From Heterobilharzia americana (lineage: Eukaryota > Platyhelminthes > Trematoda > Strigeidida > Schistosomatidae), in contig OX104128.1 of the NCBI GenBank assembly GCA_944470555.2, forward strand, positions 42,205,920 to 42,269,919: a DNA stretch of 64,000 nt, read 5' to 3'. The position numbers were made by a program, and so were the translations under genes. The notes below the pieces were generated by a model. That model saw only the letters and a program-made list of their open reading frames with translations, made no database searches and was not told where the DNA came from. This document shows, in pieces, positions 33,768 through 45,559 of the stretch (position 1 is its first letter; each line of letters opens with the position of its first letter).

Positions 33768-35016
33768 AATAAATAAATGTTTTATTCTCGTGTTAAAAAA
33801 GATTTTAACACGAGAGAAGCCAGTTTACAGGCTTCATCACGTTCATACATCTCAAAATGTCTACAAGGCTTGAGCCCTGAGTGGTAGTGATGGAATGTCA
33901 TTAAACTAAATTTAAAAAAATTTTAAAAAAAAACAGCCGAAGGTCCTGCTAGTTATGAAATGAACGAGGAAATATTACTTTACAGCGTACATAGAGTGTT
34001 AAAGTTTAGATAATAGTAAATGTCGCCTTCATTTAACAGGCTTAACATGAGGGATACCAGTCAACAAGCACCGTCAAATTCATAACCTTTGAAAGTATCC
34101 AGTATTAAATAATTTACATATCAAGTCATTACTGTGCATAATCTTATTGAAAGTTGCTGAAATTCATGAGACGGATATGGATTGCCATCTCCCATCACAT
34201 AGATAGGTTCTACTACCAATATCAAAACGGCGCAGTGTTCAAAGTTTGCGTTATAACCAGCCGACGTTGTTAGTCCACTCGCATAATTTGCAGATTAGTA
34301 ATATAATAGTTTATTACTCAGAACGGTCTTCAGTTTTTAGTTTGCTAACCACAAAGGACCCATTTATACAATCTGGAGTATCAATAAAGTGTCCACAGTT
34401 ATACAACCGACGTGTATGGCTATATCAATGCGTATCCAGGTCATCATGTTACTTTTAAAGGTGATATAGATTAATTCTGCTAAGAATAATCGTTGTATTG
34501 GATGAAAATAGATGTTGAAACAGTCAATAGTCCATAGACTTTGAGTATCATTTTTATCAGCATAGGCGGCATCATTCCAGAAGTTTATTTGGTGCGTAGT
34601 AAGTTCCATATGAAAAGGTCTGTTGGTACAGAGTACTAGAAAATGTGCAGTGTGGAGCCATTGCAGGTAAGTGACTCCCTGAGCCAATATGTTAGTTGGT
34701 CTCTGGTTTAATCAGCCTTTCAGAATGACTCTGCTACTAATACTGTTGGGAATGGTCAGATGGTTCGTCGCAAAAAAGATCATGATGAGTAGGTGAGTTG
34801 ATCCTGAAGATGGTCCAGAATTTGCGAAAGAGTTGGAGCAGTTCAATAGTTATTGGCGTCAATGAGCAGGTGTTATTCCGATAAAGTAATCACGTTCAGA
34901 CTGAATTTGAACATCAAATGTCGACTTGCAGCTGTTTCTGAAAATGGGGAAGGAAAGTAGAGGCACGAGCAGATATGGAAATACAGATTACTACGCTATC
35001 AAATTTGGAGAAGAGA
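33768..35016 (-). repeat. Repeat X, copy 1 (1.25 kb, inserted in the LINE)
   Basis: Highly similar to 54534-55764 in the opposite orientation and to the partial copy 50789-51085. On the minus strand it begins TCTCTTCTCCAAATTTG. Near its end it has a perfect 12-bp hairpin (33787-33798 with 33803-33814, 4-nt loop), then AATAAA and a short T-rich end. It splits the LINE between 35017 and 33767. It carries a 107-codon frame (34687-34364, minus) that is unchanged in copy 3. The class is unknown: a retroposed noncoding transcript, a Helitron-like element or a non-autonomous LINE are all possible. Confidence 0.7.
34364..34687 (-). CDS. Hypothetical 107-residue frame in repeat X
   Basis: Starts MAQGVTYLQWLHTAHF and is rich in aromatic and hydrophobic residues. 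The identical frame occurs in copy 3 at 54862-55185. No domain is recognised. The two copies are so alike that conservation says little about selection. A strong splice-donor-like string (CAG then GTAAGT) lies on the plus strand at about 34664-34673, inside the frame near its start. It is probably not a gene. Confidence 0.2.
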   Translation of the reverse strand: MAQGVTYLQWLHTAHFLVLCTNRPFHMELTTHQINFWNDAAYADKNDTQSLWTIDCFNIYFHPIQRLFLAELIYITFKSNMMTWIRIDIAIHVGCITVDTLLILQIV

Positions 35017-35020
35017 ACAC

Positions 35021-36655
35021 CTGTCTTGCTTTTCCGATTCTGAATTTTGACGTCCTCGTCCGTCCCTCCTGTAGTTGAAACAGTGCTTCCTAGATAAGTG
35101 AAGGAGGTTACTCCCTTTAAGTTTCTCCCGTTGACGGTGATTGGAGTTTGTTGTTGTTGTTGGAGTTGTTGGTGCGGTATCTTCATCACCTCTGTCTTCT
35201 CTATATCCACTTGAAGTCCCGTCTTCGCTGCCTCTTCTACCAACTTGCTAGTTTTTGCCTGCAGACCTTCAAGTTTATGTGACATCAGGCACAAGTCATC
35301 GGCGAAATCCAAGTCTTCTAGGTTCTTTTCCGTCGTCCAGTGTATCCCCCTCTTCTAGCTGCCTACTGTTCGCTGCATGATCCAGTCCACCACAATAAGG
35401 AATATCATGGGGGATAGTAGGCAACCTTGTTTCACTCCTGTCTTCACTTCAAAATCATCACTGAGCTGTCCATTGTGAATTACTTGGCCGGCATGTGGCA
35501 TCTTCATATAGTTGTTGAATGAGGCTGATAAAGGTTTGTGGTACTCCGTAGTAGTGAAGCAGTTTCCAAATTACCCATCGGTCGACGCTGTCAAAGGCCT
35601 TCTCAAAGTCGATGAAGTTGAGGTAGAGAGCTGATTGCCATTCTATGCTCTGTTCTATGATGCGAAGCGTTGCAATTTGGTCTGCACATGATTTGTACTT
35701 ACTGAATCCAGCCAGCCAGCCAGTTCCGGTCGTAAGTTTGAATCCAGTGCATCTTTAAGCCTCTCTAGGATGATGCGGCCTAATATTTTGCTCTGGGTGG
35801 ACAGGAGAGTGATTCCACGCCAGTTCCTGCAAACACTGAGGTCTCCTTTCTTCGGCAGTTTGACAAGGTAACCCTTCTTCCAATCAATGGCCAGGTACCT
35901 TCTCTTCCTTCCACACCTTCTGCAATAGTGGTGTGAGCATGTCCGCTGTTGTCTCTGCGTCTGTTCTCAGTGCTTCTGGCAGTATCCCATCTGGTCCTGC
36001 TGCTTTCCCGCATTTCAGTAACTTTATGGCGTTCAGGACTTCCATTTTTGTTGGGGATTTATGATCACTTGTAGTTCTGCGGCTGTGCTGCAGGTGGTAT
36101 TTCTGGACGAAGTGCAGGTGGTGGTCGATTCAAGAGCTTTTTGAAGTGGCCGGCCTATTGTTTCCTCTGTTTCTCCTCTTTCGTAATTAAATTTCCTTCT
36201 TCATCTTTTATTGGTTTCATCTGTGTTGATCTCTTCCCTGATAGCAACCTGGTTATTTGATACAATGTCGTCAGGTCTCTCTTACCTGCAGCCTGTTCTG
36301 CTTCACTTGCCAGTGTGCTGTGGAAGTGTCTTTTGTCTTTGCGTGCACTCTTCTTCACTTCTTTGTTCAGTGTTTTATACATTGTACTCAGTTCCTCTTG
36401 TCGTTGAGCGTCCTTGCACTGGTTTATCTTCTGCTTCACCATCCTCCTCTCCTCTATCAGCTTCCAGGTATCCGTCGAGATCCATTCCTTGTCTTCTTTC
36501 TTCTTCCTTCCTAATACTGTTGTGCAGGTTTCTTTCCACATAGCTTTCAAAGACTTCCAGTGTTCTTCCACACAGGTTTCTTCAGGCATGTTCCTCGATA
36601 TCTCCCATTTTGTCTTGATGGCTGACTGATGTGAAGATCTCCTTTGTAGTTTCAT
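35021..36655 (-). pseudogene. RTE-like LINE, reverse transcriptase region
   Basis: Minus-strand frame pieces give, in order, a charged linker (36655-36155, 166 codons, with many Lys and Glu), AGPDGILPEAL near 36010, YKSCADQIATLR near 35700 and the first palm motif LYLNFIDFEKAFDSVDR near 35630-35580. The region with the catalytic box is FADDLCLMSH at about 35308-35280, where A replaces the usual residue. KTEVMKIPHQQ and FTYLGSTVS (about 35200-35080) follow. Stops and small indels break it at least four times, for example near 35880, 35580 and 35360. Confidence 0.8.
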
Positions 36656-37092
36656 GCTTCAGTTTCCGAGTGTTGTACTTGAATTGAGGTCTATCACCAG
36701 CTTCCTTGAAGGCTTTCAACTTGATTTGGATGGTTCCTTGCACTAGATAGTGGTCTGAACCTACATCTGCTCCTCTTCTTGACCTTGTGTTAAGTAGACT
36801 GCGTCTCCATTTTCTTGAGATTGAGATAAAGTCGATTTGGTTTTTAGTGTGTCCATCTGGTGAAATCCATGTCGCTTTGTGGATATCCTTGTGCCTGAAC
36901 ACACTGCCTCCAATCACCAAATCGTTGAATGCACAGAATTCTGCAAACAATTCTCCATTCTCATTCATTTCACCTAGCGCCTCTCGACCCATGGTTAGTT
37001 CTCTTCCCGTGTTGTCCCCTCCCAGTTTGGCATTCATGTCGCCCATCAGAATTTTGATATCGCCAACTGACGTCTTGTCCAGTGTCGATTGA
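36582..37092 (-). pseudogene. RTE-like LINE, endonuclease (C-terminal half)
   Basis: The frame 37046-36582 starts MGDMNAKLGG, which is the GD-x-N catalytic signature of APE endonucleases. It contains TWISPDGHTKNQIDFI and later GSDHYLV, the S-D-H metal-binding motif. The N-terminal half of the domain is missing because the element is truncated at 37134. The frame is intact within this piece. Confidence 0.85.
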
Positions 37093-37134
37093 AGTTGTCT
37101 GTAGAATTCCTCCTTTTTCTCCAGCTCTGCATTA

Positions 37135-37149
37135 TACGGAAGTTAGTTA
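37135..37149. repeat. Target-site duplication of RTE-like LINE, right
   Basis: Perfect partner of 33224-33238 (15 of 15 bases). Confidence 0.85.
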
Positions 37150-37537
37150 GTTCCCAGAAAAGGTAGTGACGAAACACATAAGGATCTTACAGCCTACTAC
37201 TTTCACTGCATAAAGAAATGCAGATCCTTGGAAAATGGTGGGCTGATGGATTATTACAGATTATTATAATACAGAGAGCATCGTGTACAATTGATGAATA
37301 ACTGCGGGCAAAATATTTTTTGAATGAAGGAGACCCTCTAGCAGGGTGGAAACTAATGAACTCCATCAAGATCCCAGGGAAAGAAGAATAGAAAATGACT
37401 TCAATGATGAGACAGAAAGGATAAAGATATATCAAAAAGGAAAAACAGACGACAGAAATTATGGGTTAAGGCTAAAAGAAGGAAGGATTTTCAGAGCTGT
37501 GGTCCAACAACAGAGAAAATACCGAAATGCATGAAAT
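37150..37537. other. No gene recognised
   Basis: Continuation of the flank left of 33224. A 62-codon charged frame (37346-37534) has no recognised motif. Confidence 0.4.
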
Positions 37538-37969
37538 TGTAGGGATGCGTGTTACAATTCCGTAACGTTTGATCAACCCTACTTAATTTGATGTGCTCCA
37601 GTACCTGCTTAGCCAGTACTTTACCTAACGTGTAAGTACTGATAACAAAACACAAATCAAAAGAACTGATACGCAATGTATTTAAAGGAGCTATGTATTT
37701 AAGGTAAATGTAATAATAATGAATGGGGGAAAAGTTTAATCAACTTATCTGGCTTATAAGACTGAACTAGGGACTCGGAGTACGTGCGTGTTGATCAGCA
37801 CAATGGAGCGCAAAAGTGGCGTCCAAGCCTGCTCGGATGCATGCCCGTTAAAACAAAACTTAAAACACCCTAAGCATCCGGAGGCAAGCTAGAGATTTAT
37901 TTAGTCAATTTAATTTAGACTATTTATTTTAGCCTTAGTTATATTTTGGTGCCAGGAAGATGCACTACA
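37538..37969 (-). repeat. Solo LTR of family A, subtype 2
   Basis: A 432-bp LTR alone: it begins TGTAGGGATGC and ends GCACTACA on the plus strand. It shares nearly all its diagnostic variants with the 3' LTR of A' (57820-58249), not with the LTRs of element A. The 4-bp flanks are AAAT and AAGT, a near match. Solo LTRs arise by recombination between the two LTRs of a full element. Confidence 0.88.
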
Positions 37970-38549
37970 AAGTCAAGCAAACCTTCGTGAAAATAGAATA
38001 AGGGCAGGAGATTGCAGACAAGGATTGTTAGATCAGACAAACGATGTGAAAGACTGGTGAACATGAAGCAAACCATCAGCCTCTAACAGCTAGAAAATGC
38101 TGAAGGCCATACAAAATACTAATTTTTTCTCTTTAGACAGAGTCAAAAGCACGTGAAAGGTTGATGGGAACTGTGTAAAATAAAGCAGGCAGCAACGGAA
38201 GTTTGCCATCATAGGCAAGCAGGCAGACGGGCAAAATCGGCTAACGCCACGCACAGAAGTTCGTCGTTTTGCTTTGCCGCACTTCACAACAGTATACAAT
38301 TGATAGACACGTCAGAAAAAGATATCAAAGCAGCATAAAGTGCACGGAAGAAAAAAGGAGTTGAGGAATGAGGGTCAAGGAAAATGTCCAAAATTTAGAA
38401 AATGCGGAAGCACAATTTTATTTTATCACTGTGACCGATTTTCAGCTTTACTACCCAGGATCTTTAACCATTCTTCCCCATCATCTCGAAGGGCCCGAAC
38501 CAAACTTTTCTCACCCTTCCGTACGAATCAAATCAAAGTCAGAGATATT
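37970..38549. other. No gene recognised
   Basis: Short frames only (for example 38368-38685 and 38340-38570, which run into the LINE remnant). Nothing could be named. Confidence 0.4.
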
Positions 38550-39400
38550 ATGGACCAGTGCTTCACCTAGCCTTGCCTTGCTATGGCGTCCTCGATCTCC
38601 TTTCAACTTGATCCAACTTTCCCTAGCATTGCACGTTAAGGTTGGCAGTGGCTCACCTTGCGTAAACTATCCGTGGGCCTCCTGAGACAGCAAAATTTCG
38701 CCGCCTCATTGAGTGGCCAACCTACCTTGCCCAGTACTCTTCGTGCACCGTCGACACCATACATGTGATGATTTCACCGTAAGAGGGCCATGGTGTGGGG
38801 GCACCAGTGATCAGAAACTGCAGTCCGCTTTCATGTTCTACCTTCAACAACAACGTCCCTCACTCGAATGACTAGTAAGATCAAGCTGCAGCGTAATACA
38901 CATCCTCTAGTAGATGGTCAGATGAAAGGTCGGCACCGTAGATAGCGCGGGTTGGAGGTTGAGTGGCATCGGCAACTCATACTACTCCTCAAGAAAGCGA
39001 GGTGGTCACCGAATTCCACCACTTCAGTCCACTTCCTTGAACTATGGATAGCAGCAGACTGGCCACGGAGCATCGTCCCACATTTTACGGCTGGTAACGT
39101 CTAGCAGACGTACTGGGGCTTCTGTTCAAGTCGATCGGTATAATCGAATGCTTTTTCACCTTCGTTTAACAGTACTTTTTCGTCTATTTGCCCCGGGTCA
39201 AAACTGCAACCTCCCCTCAACAGGCCAGGCCACGTGGCGTCGGTTGCGCCTGGAAACGTATCCATTAGCATGTCTATCGTGAAGTTAGCTAGAAACGATA
39301 CCAATGTACATCGGTGATGTGTACCGGTGGTCATTACCACTTCAGATAGCAACCCACTATGAGCCGTCAAATGGCTGCGTGGGTCCCGCTAGGCAGTTTT
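38550..39400 (-). pseudogene. RTE/SR2-like LINE fragment, RT to 3' end
   Basis: Minus strand. The frame 39370-39101 has an RT palm-like block LVSFLANFTIDMLMD, then a leucine/glycine stretch and a decayed YADD region (DYTDRL). Further frame-broken pieces toward 38550 resemble the middle and end of the family seen at 565-1610, including the segment before the RAML-like box near 38640-38620. The sequence is notably GC-richer than the left half of the window. Stops and indels are frequent. Confidence 0.62.
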
Positions 39401-41489
39401 GATTAACATTGTATTCTTGCTTGTTACTGCCTGCAGAGTGAGACGCTGGCAAACTTTTCCTTTTCGACACAGGGGAAATCGGCCGTCAAGTTAGTAAATT
39501 TGGCAAGTATTGGGCAGAGGCAGGTCTATATCTGAAAACCTGCCGAAGAGTGGAGACGTGACGGTCGCACTCTCATCCTTCACCGATATCTGCCCGATTT
39601 TTTCAAAATCCTTGCCCCTGAGCTCCAGTTGACTGTCGTATAACTACGCACCCTCGGTTAGTAGGCCTAATACTAGTAAAAACGCCTCCATTTGGCTATA
39701 GCAAGAAGGCTGGATTGATCTGTGGTCTAGATCAGGGTGACCAAACTATGATTCCCAAATACTACGTTGCACCTCTGTTGTTCTACTCCGCGATTACTTA
39801 TGCTGTTGCCTGTAAACGTCTGAGGTGAAACGTCAGATTCTTCTGCTTTAGTTCGTTTTCTGTTGAAAATAGTGCTCTGCACTTTGAGGAGTGTCAAGGC
39901 AACCATTAACCACGCTTCATACGGTTTGGACTCAATTCCAAAGACTTGAAGTGTTGCATGGAGCAAGCTAAAGTGTTGTGCGGAGTTTTTCATCCAAAAT
40001 TTTAGCCATCTTGCCAGACGGTTTATCACTCTTTGCTGTGACAGCCCCACTAATACCCACTTACTTCCTGCTGGTGTTCTCAGCAAGCTAAAATAACCAC
40101 CAACTTCGACGGTGCCGTGTTTCGTGAGCTGATTGGTCCGATCGTGAAATTTTCATTGTTGGTCCAGAAAACACCATCGGCACAACATTAACACTGATGG
40201 TTTCCTCATCTCTTTTGTTAACCCCTACTGCTCACGACCACTGCAAAAATTCCTCGTCAGCTCACGCTTGAGATGCCTTAGCTTCCGGGCGCGGCTGTAG
40301 CCAGCCGGAACGAGTATCTTTGCATCACTTTGTCCAGGTGATGTTACGAAGTTCACCGGCATTCGCCTACCCGTGGGTGCAGTTTACCTACTCCCATTAT
40401 CTCTATTACTACTGCGGGCTGGAGTCAGGCAACACTTTAATAGGATGGGAGTAGCTATGACGTTCAGGCGAATGCCTATTTTTATCTTCCTTAGGTACCC
40501 ACTCGGCATTCTCATCTTCAAACAAAATGCCCGGGCTTCAATGCTGCTTGTAACATTCGGGCCAGCATGGTGAGGACAAATAAATGCCTCCATTAACGTC
40601 TGGCGGATTCCAAGCAGGTACTGTACATAAAGGGGCAATCTTTCCCCAATCCCCCCTTTCGATGGCCTATAGCGATATGATTTATCAGTTTCAATGAATG
40701 GTTTGATGTAGGAGGATGTAAGGCTAGACAGTAGGTCTCTTTATCCCTGCGGTCAGTACTAGAAAGAAACGCGCGACAGGCATCACACGCCATCCAAACC
40801 ATGCCAACCTGTTTTCGATGAAGACGTGAATAGCTTGAGGTAATAAGAAATGTCATTTGATGTGGCCATACTGATGAGGTGGAATGCCGTAAAAACCTGG
40901 GCCTATTCGGAGGTCGAACTTCAAGTTTTTCAAATACCAACCTACGGACCTGGGGCAAAAGGGACATTCAGACATTAATAACCAGCTCTTCGCTTGTGTA
41001 TTGGGCCACATGATGACATACCTATAATAAACAAGAATAATTTTTCATTGGGTATCAAGAGAAAGGAACGTATTTTGGAGCTTCCTGAAGACAAAATGTC
41101 GGGGAAGCCAAAAAACTTGAAGTGAACAGAAATCGCAGCAGCCAACGTCTCTGTTTTCCAGCGAGAGCGAAGCCGATACTCCAAGTAGAAATTTTCCGAA
41201 CAGCTGGTCAAATGAACACTTCAGCTTGCACATCTTTTGAAGGGCATAATGCAAGTTATATCAGGATTACATACGAACAAACACTTTGTGCGTTTATCAG
41301 CGGTTATATTTGTAGGCAGAAAATTATTTTTCAGCGTTAAGAACTAAGTAATGCTATTTAGCCAACACACAGTAAGTGGGATCGGTGGTGTAGAAGAGGT
41401 ATCCCGCATCATAGAGAGGGACTATAATATATAAATGTGAAGTGTATGACAGCCAGAAGGAATAGTCCTGACAAAGGGAGGTCAAAAGT
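39401..41489. other. GC-richer region, nothing recognised
   Basis: Frames of 80-125 codons occur on the minus strand (40086-39727, 40638-40384, 40967-40593), none with a motif I can name. Base composition is like the repeat-derived parts of the window, so old mobile element sequence is possible but unproven. Confidence 0.35.
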
Positions 41490-41942
41490 TCGTAGGGGAC
41501 TTCCTGTATCGCCAGTACGTAACATCCAACCAACCCTGCCTGACTCCATATGCTCTGCTACCTGCTAGACAGTACCTGACCAGCGGTATAATTACTGATA
41601 ACCAGACTGAAATCAAGAGGACCGGTATCCAGCAAGATACTCGGGGGAGCAATACATTTAAATAGAATAAATGTGATGGTGACCACCAGGGGAAAATATC
41701 ACTCAGCCTGCCTGGCCAAAATAGGTGAGCTAGGCACTCTGAGGACGTGCGTGCTGAGCCAGCACAAGCGGAGCGCCAAATGGCATTGAATTTCGATGGT
41801 GTCCATACTCGTTGAAACAAAACCGAAAACCCCTTAAGATTCTGGAGGCAAGCTAGAAGCTCATTAAGTCACCAATAAGTTATTTCAATTTAATCTATTT
41901 ATCTTGGCCCTTATCACATTTTGGTTCAAGAAGGTGCAACAC
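41490..41942 (-). repeat. Degenerate LTR of family A
   Basis: About 453 bp that aligns along its whole length with the solo LTR at 37538. Shared landmarks are the GTAGGG start, the CGGAGTACGTGCGTG-like segment (here ACTCTGAGGACGTGCGTG), AGCACAA..GGAGCG, GGAGGCAAGCTAGA and the AAGGTGCA end. Divergence is heavy, with many indels, so this is a much older insertion of the same lineage. No internal element sequence adjoins it. Confidence 0.78.
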
Positions 41943-43399
41943 GAGTGTATATGCATGGATCAAATCAGTGGTCTTGAGACCTTCCGCTTATATGCAACTT
42001 CGGCATGCCATTGTATATCATGGATTCATAACTTCAAGTTAAGGGTTGGCTCCGGTGGAACCATAGCGTGATCTTTGAGAAGCGTTCAACATGTCAGGGT
42101 TACGTGCCTTCGGCTGATAAGGACAAGATACTTCAGTGCGTAGCAGAATCCCAGCATAAAGAATGGTAGCATCACGTGTTTTTATCCACCTGTCTAACCT
42201 CCTTTACTACTGACGCTCCGGGGAGCTTCCAAATCGTTTGCCAACTTGGGTGAAGCCTTCGGTCGTCAAGTTCCATGCAACCAGGCCTTTAAATATGTCT
42301 TCGGCTCCAGTGGGGAAATGTGATGGTGAAGGCATACGCTGTGCTGCTTTTCTACTCGATACTCTACGCCCTGGCCACTTGCTGAAAATAAGACTCCAGC
42401 AGACTTTCCACCGCTTCTGCTTTCATAGGGGTTTCCTACAAAGTTGCTTGAATATCCTATCTCACAAACTTTTGGACTACCTTTCACTCGCTTTCACCCA
42501 ATTGCTGGGTCACACAACAGTTCCCGATGTGCAGACACTTCAGAGAAAGTCGGTAACAGCCAGAGTCTTGGTTAGCGTCGCGGGGCCAGTGAGTTCACAG
42601 AGAATACAACTCGAAACCCACTGAATAGGTGAAACTGCTGAAATCCTTCTACAGAATCACATGCACATGTTCAGATCATCTCGTCCAACGATACCAAAAG
42701 GCAAAACCACTTGCCAGATCCAAAAATGGGAACAGGGTATGATGGGAAAATCCCCCACATGACTTTCGCGGTTATGCCGGCGAGTAAGCTTTGTTTTATG
42801 CTTCTGCATTTGAACGTATCCTCATTGTCCCTTTTTCCTAATCTCGGCCTTACACTGAGCGCAGTGCTTATTATAGTTTCTCTATGCTGGCAAAAAGCGT
42901 TTCTATTCTTCCCCTGTAATCCCGTTTATTCAACTGCAGCTCACTTTGTTCGAAGTGACCTACGAACTTGACATGACCTCTCGTTTCTCTCGTGTTCAAG
43001 GAAGTTCTGTCCTTTGTTGCTTCTGGTTGCTATCCACCTGGAAAACGCTGAATCTCCTGATGGTGTGCATATCTCCCTCCAAATTCTGCGAACCTCAGAC
43101 CACAGGTAACAGAAAGAAGCCGTGAACCTGTCTTTCAAACGTTGAAGTTACCCATGTCCATCTCGGCTTCAAGGTAGCAGACAGCTGAATTGTCAGCCAC
43201 TTATTGGAAAGCACTTATAAGCTAGCAAGGAAAGCTATTGTCATTGCCTAACCCACGACTCTGTTGAAGTTAACTGATATCTAATATCTGTTATTATTCA
43301 ACTCGTTAACTACTTGTCTAACATAATAGCATTATTTATATTTTCAACACTTCTCGCTTGCTTTTCTGAAAATTGAAACAAGTATCAGTAGCCTCCGCA
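41943..43399. other. No gene recognised
   Basis: GC-richer DNA with short frames (42238-42624, 42711-42971). No motif was recognised. The last part may be the 5' untranslated region of the LINE that follows. Confidence 0.35.
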
Positions 43400-43443
43400 G
43401 AAATAAGAATATTGGGGCGAAAAGGCTGAAACTATCTGATCTA

Positions 43444-44840
43444 TTGCCTGAGGTAAGAAGTCCCACCAGCGATTGCGGTACGTCACTTAAGTTACCAGAT
43501 CTTATGACTGACATCTGCAGCGATGTTAATAAAGTTAAGTTCGATGTTCCAGAAATCTCAAAGGCAGCCGGAAATATGCAGTGTAAAATGGAATATCTCC
43601 CCCCTCTGGTGGATTTGTTTGACCCCAAAGTAACTCCCCATTTGATAGTTTAATGAAATGCGAGAGATAAGTTGACTTTGTAGCCAGTGAGGTAAGCAAC
43701 CGAATACGATCCTCCTACAGTTCAGTAGTCTTAAACATTTCTGACAGTTCCCCCACTAGAGCCAGTTAAGACTGATCGTTCACAAGCATGCGGCTTGGCC
43801 AACTCAGCTTGTAATGTTCGTCGCCTGAGGAAAAGAACAATCGGGTTTCCATATACTGTCCTATTTCAGTTTAACTTGCCGTGCAATGCAAAACACTTCT
43901 CTGACTCTCAGAGAATTGCAGCATCCACAACACCATGTAACAAGGTTAAGATATCTCCTGACCTAACTTCTTGTCAGCGTCGCACACAGAAATTCCGTGG
44001 TGGACTGACTTCTCAAGTTTCGCTAAAACCACGAGATACCGAGCGTGGAATGCAGTCAACGAGTTGGGAGGGTGACAAGCTAACCAGAACTTCACTGATC
44101 TTTACACCCCAGTTACCAATAGAGAACTTGTAGATACAACAGGGAGCATAAGAAATGCTGACTCCATACCGCCAGCATGCGCTAATATAATATCCATAGA
44201 CCTAGATGACAACACAAATCTTAACGATGAACCGCAGGGATCCCAAGTCATTCAGTCCGCTCATACCGCACAGATAGACCAGTCTATGCAACCCACCTCT
44301 TCGGCTTTGTTGCTGAAAGCATTATCCCTAAGCGAAACGTCTTGGAAATTTAAACGTTTTAACAACAAACGGTGCTACCCAGCAAAATTAAGAACCCCCA
44401 ACCGCCTGGTGGCATATAGCGCCATGAACCTCTCTCAAGTTGGTTCATTCCCATACAAAGATAATTATAAAAACACTCCTTTCCCAGAAACGGGAAATGA
44501 GACGATCTCAACCAGCCATGATAAGGTTCGGCTGTTCAATTGTGGGAGCGCGAGTAAAGCGTACCACCACAGACAGCCCAAGCCACTTAAACTGGGGGAT
44601 ACTGTTTCAAGGAATAATGATAGGTTTTTCTCGTCACATCCCGCTGTACAGTTCCCGTCTACCCAGGAATATAACCCCAGTGCATCACCAACGTACTTTA
44701 GCCCACAACCCAACGTGAATAAACCCAAAACTATCCCTTTGAGCGTTGGGAATAAGGGAACTTATACCCACCCCAGCTATGACATTAAAGCTGGCGTAAG
44801 TAACGCCTATCCAGTGTTCTACGAAGAATCTACGCTCTGA
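43444..44840 (+). pseudogene. Possible ORF1 of the CR1-like LINE
   Basis: Three frames (43444-43653, 43795-44133, 44286-44840) in succession. The last, 184 codons, is rich in Ser, Pro, Asn and Thr and low in complexity. None has a zinc knuckle or other named domain. The ORF1 call rests on position just upstream of the endonuclease. Confidence 0.4.
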
Positions 44841-45013
44841 AACCCCACGGAAAACCCACCTTTTTTCGGGTTTCACAAAATAATAGCACCTCTAGCCATG
44901 CAGATGATGACACACTCGAGTCAACTGCTATCAGCTATAGCCAGCAGAAATACTGTGGTGACACCTTCCCATCCCCCAGGCTAATAAGTGGTCGGTCATC
45001 GTCTGAGGCAACA

Positions 45014-45454
45014 ATGGGTAGTGCGGCATGCAACGCTAAGGAACTTGCCTTTATCCCGGCATTCCCCACCCCACATCCCGTTGACTCAAATGATGACCAT
45101 GAAAGAACAATTTTACCCCATCTCGTTAATGACCTAAGTCTTTTTATAACCCCATCAGAATTCTCTGTTCTTCTATTTAGTTCACGTTCGATTTGCAGTA
45201 GGCTAAATTATCTAAAATCCCTAGCTTACTTGATCAAGCCATGCTGCATTTTAATCACTGGAACTTGGTGTACATCAGATACCTCAAACCTCAGTCTGGC
45301 GTTAGATAATTACAATTCGTGTCGCAATGATCGCAGTACTTCCAAAGGCAGAGGTTGCATCGTCTATGTTCGCCCTGATTTTTCGTCTTCGAATGCCTTC
45401 TCGTTGGGTTGGGACCTACTCAATGGTGCAGTATTCATGAATATCAACACTTGA
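45014..45454 (+). pseudogene. CR1-like LINE, N-terminal endonuclease part
   Basis: SRSICSRLNYLKSLAYLI followed by ILITGTWCTSD is the start of a CR1-type APE domain, where the usual metal-binding Glu of the TETW box has become Gly. The segment RNDRSTSKGRGCIVYVR matches the R-x-DR...GGG-x-x-x-YV block. The frame ends at TGA just after MNINT. With the Glu lost and the rest of the domain deleted it is inactive. Confidence 0.7.
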
Positions 45455-45559
45455 CAACACCACTACTGCTTGCGGTCCGGTGACAATCAGAAAATAGGGA
45501 AAACTCAACGACACTTTACCAGACTTATTTCCCCAGGTGATTTATGCAAGGGCAGATGT

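Larger units (their letters stand above)
33239..37134 (-). mobile_element. RTE-like LINE, family II, 5'-truncated and interrupted by repeat X
   Basis: Read on the minus strand: the second part of an APE endonuclease (about 37092-36582), linker and reverse transcriptase (about 36655-35021), repeat X inserted at 33768-35016, then the C-terminal region (33755-33288). The 3' end is a short tandem tract of ATT/ATG-like units (33239-33256), typical for RTE elements. The 5' end is truncated inside the endonuclease. The perfect 15-bp duplication defines both edges. Without X the insert would be about 2.65 kb. Confidence 0.85.

Noticed and set aside
34246..34458. 70-codon frame in repeat X on the opposite strand to the 107-codon frame
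   Set aside because: Overlaps the other frame antisense; both are kept only because the copies are nearly identical.
33768..35016. Repeat X as a definite Helitron
   Set aside because: The terminal hairpin is suggestive, but clear TC and CTRR ends and insertion between A and T could not be confirmed from two edge comparisons.
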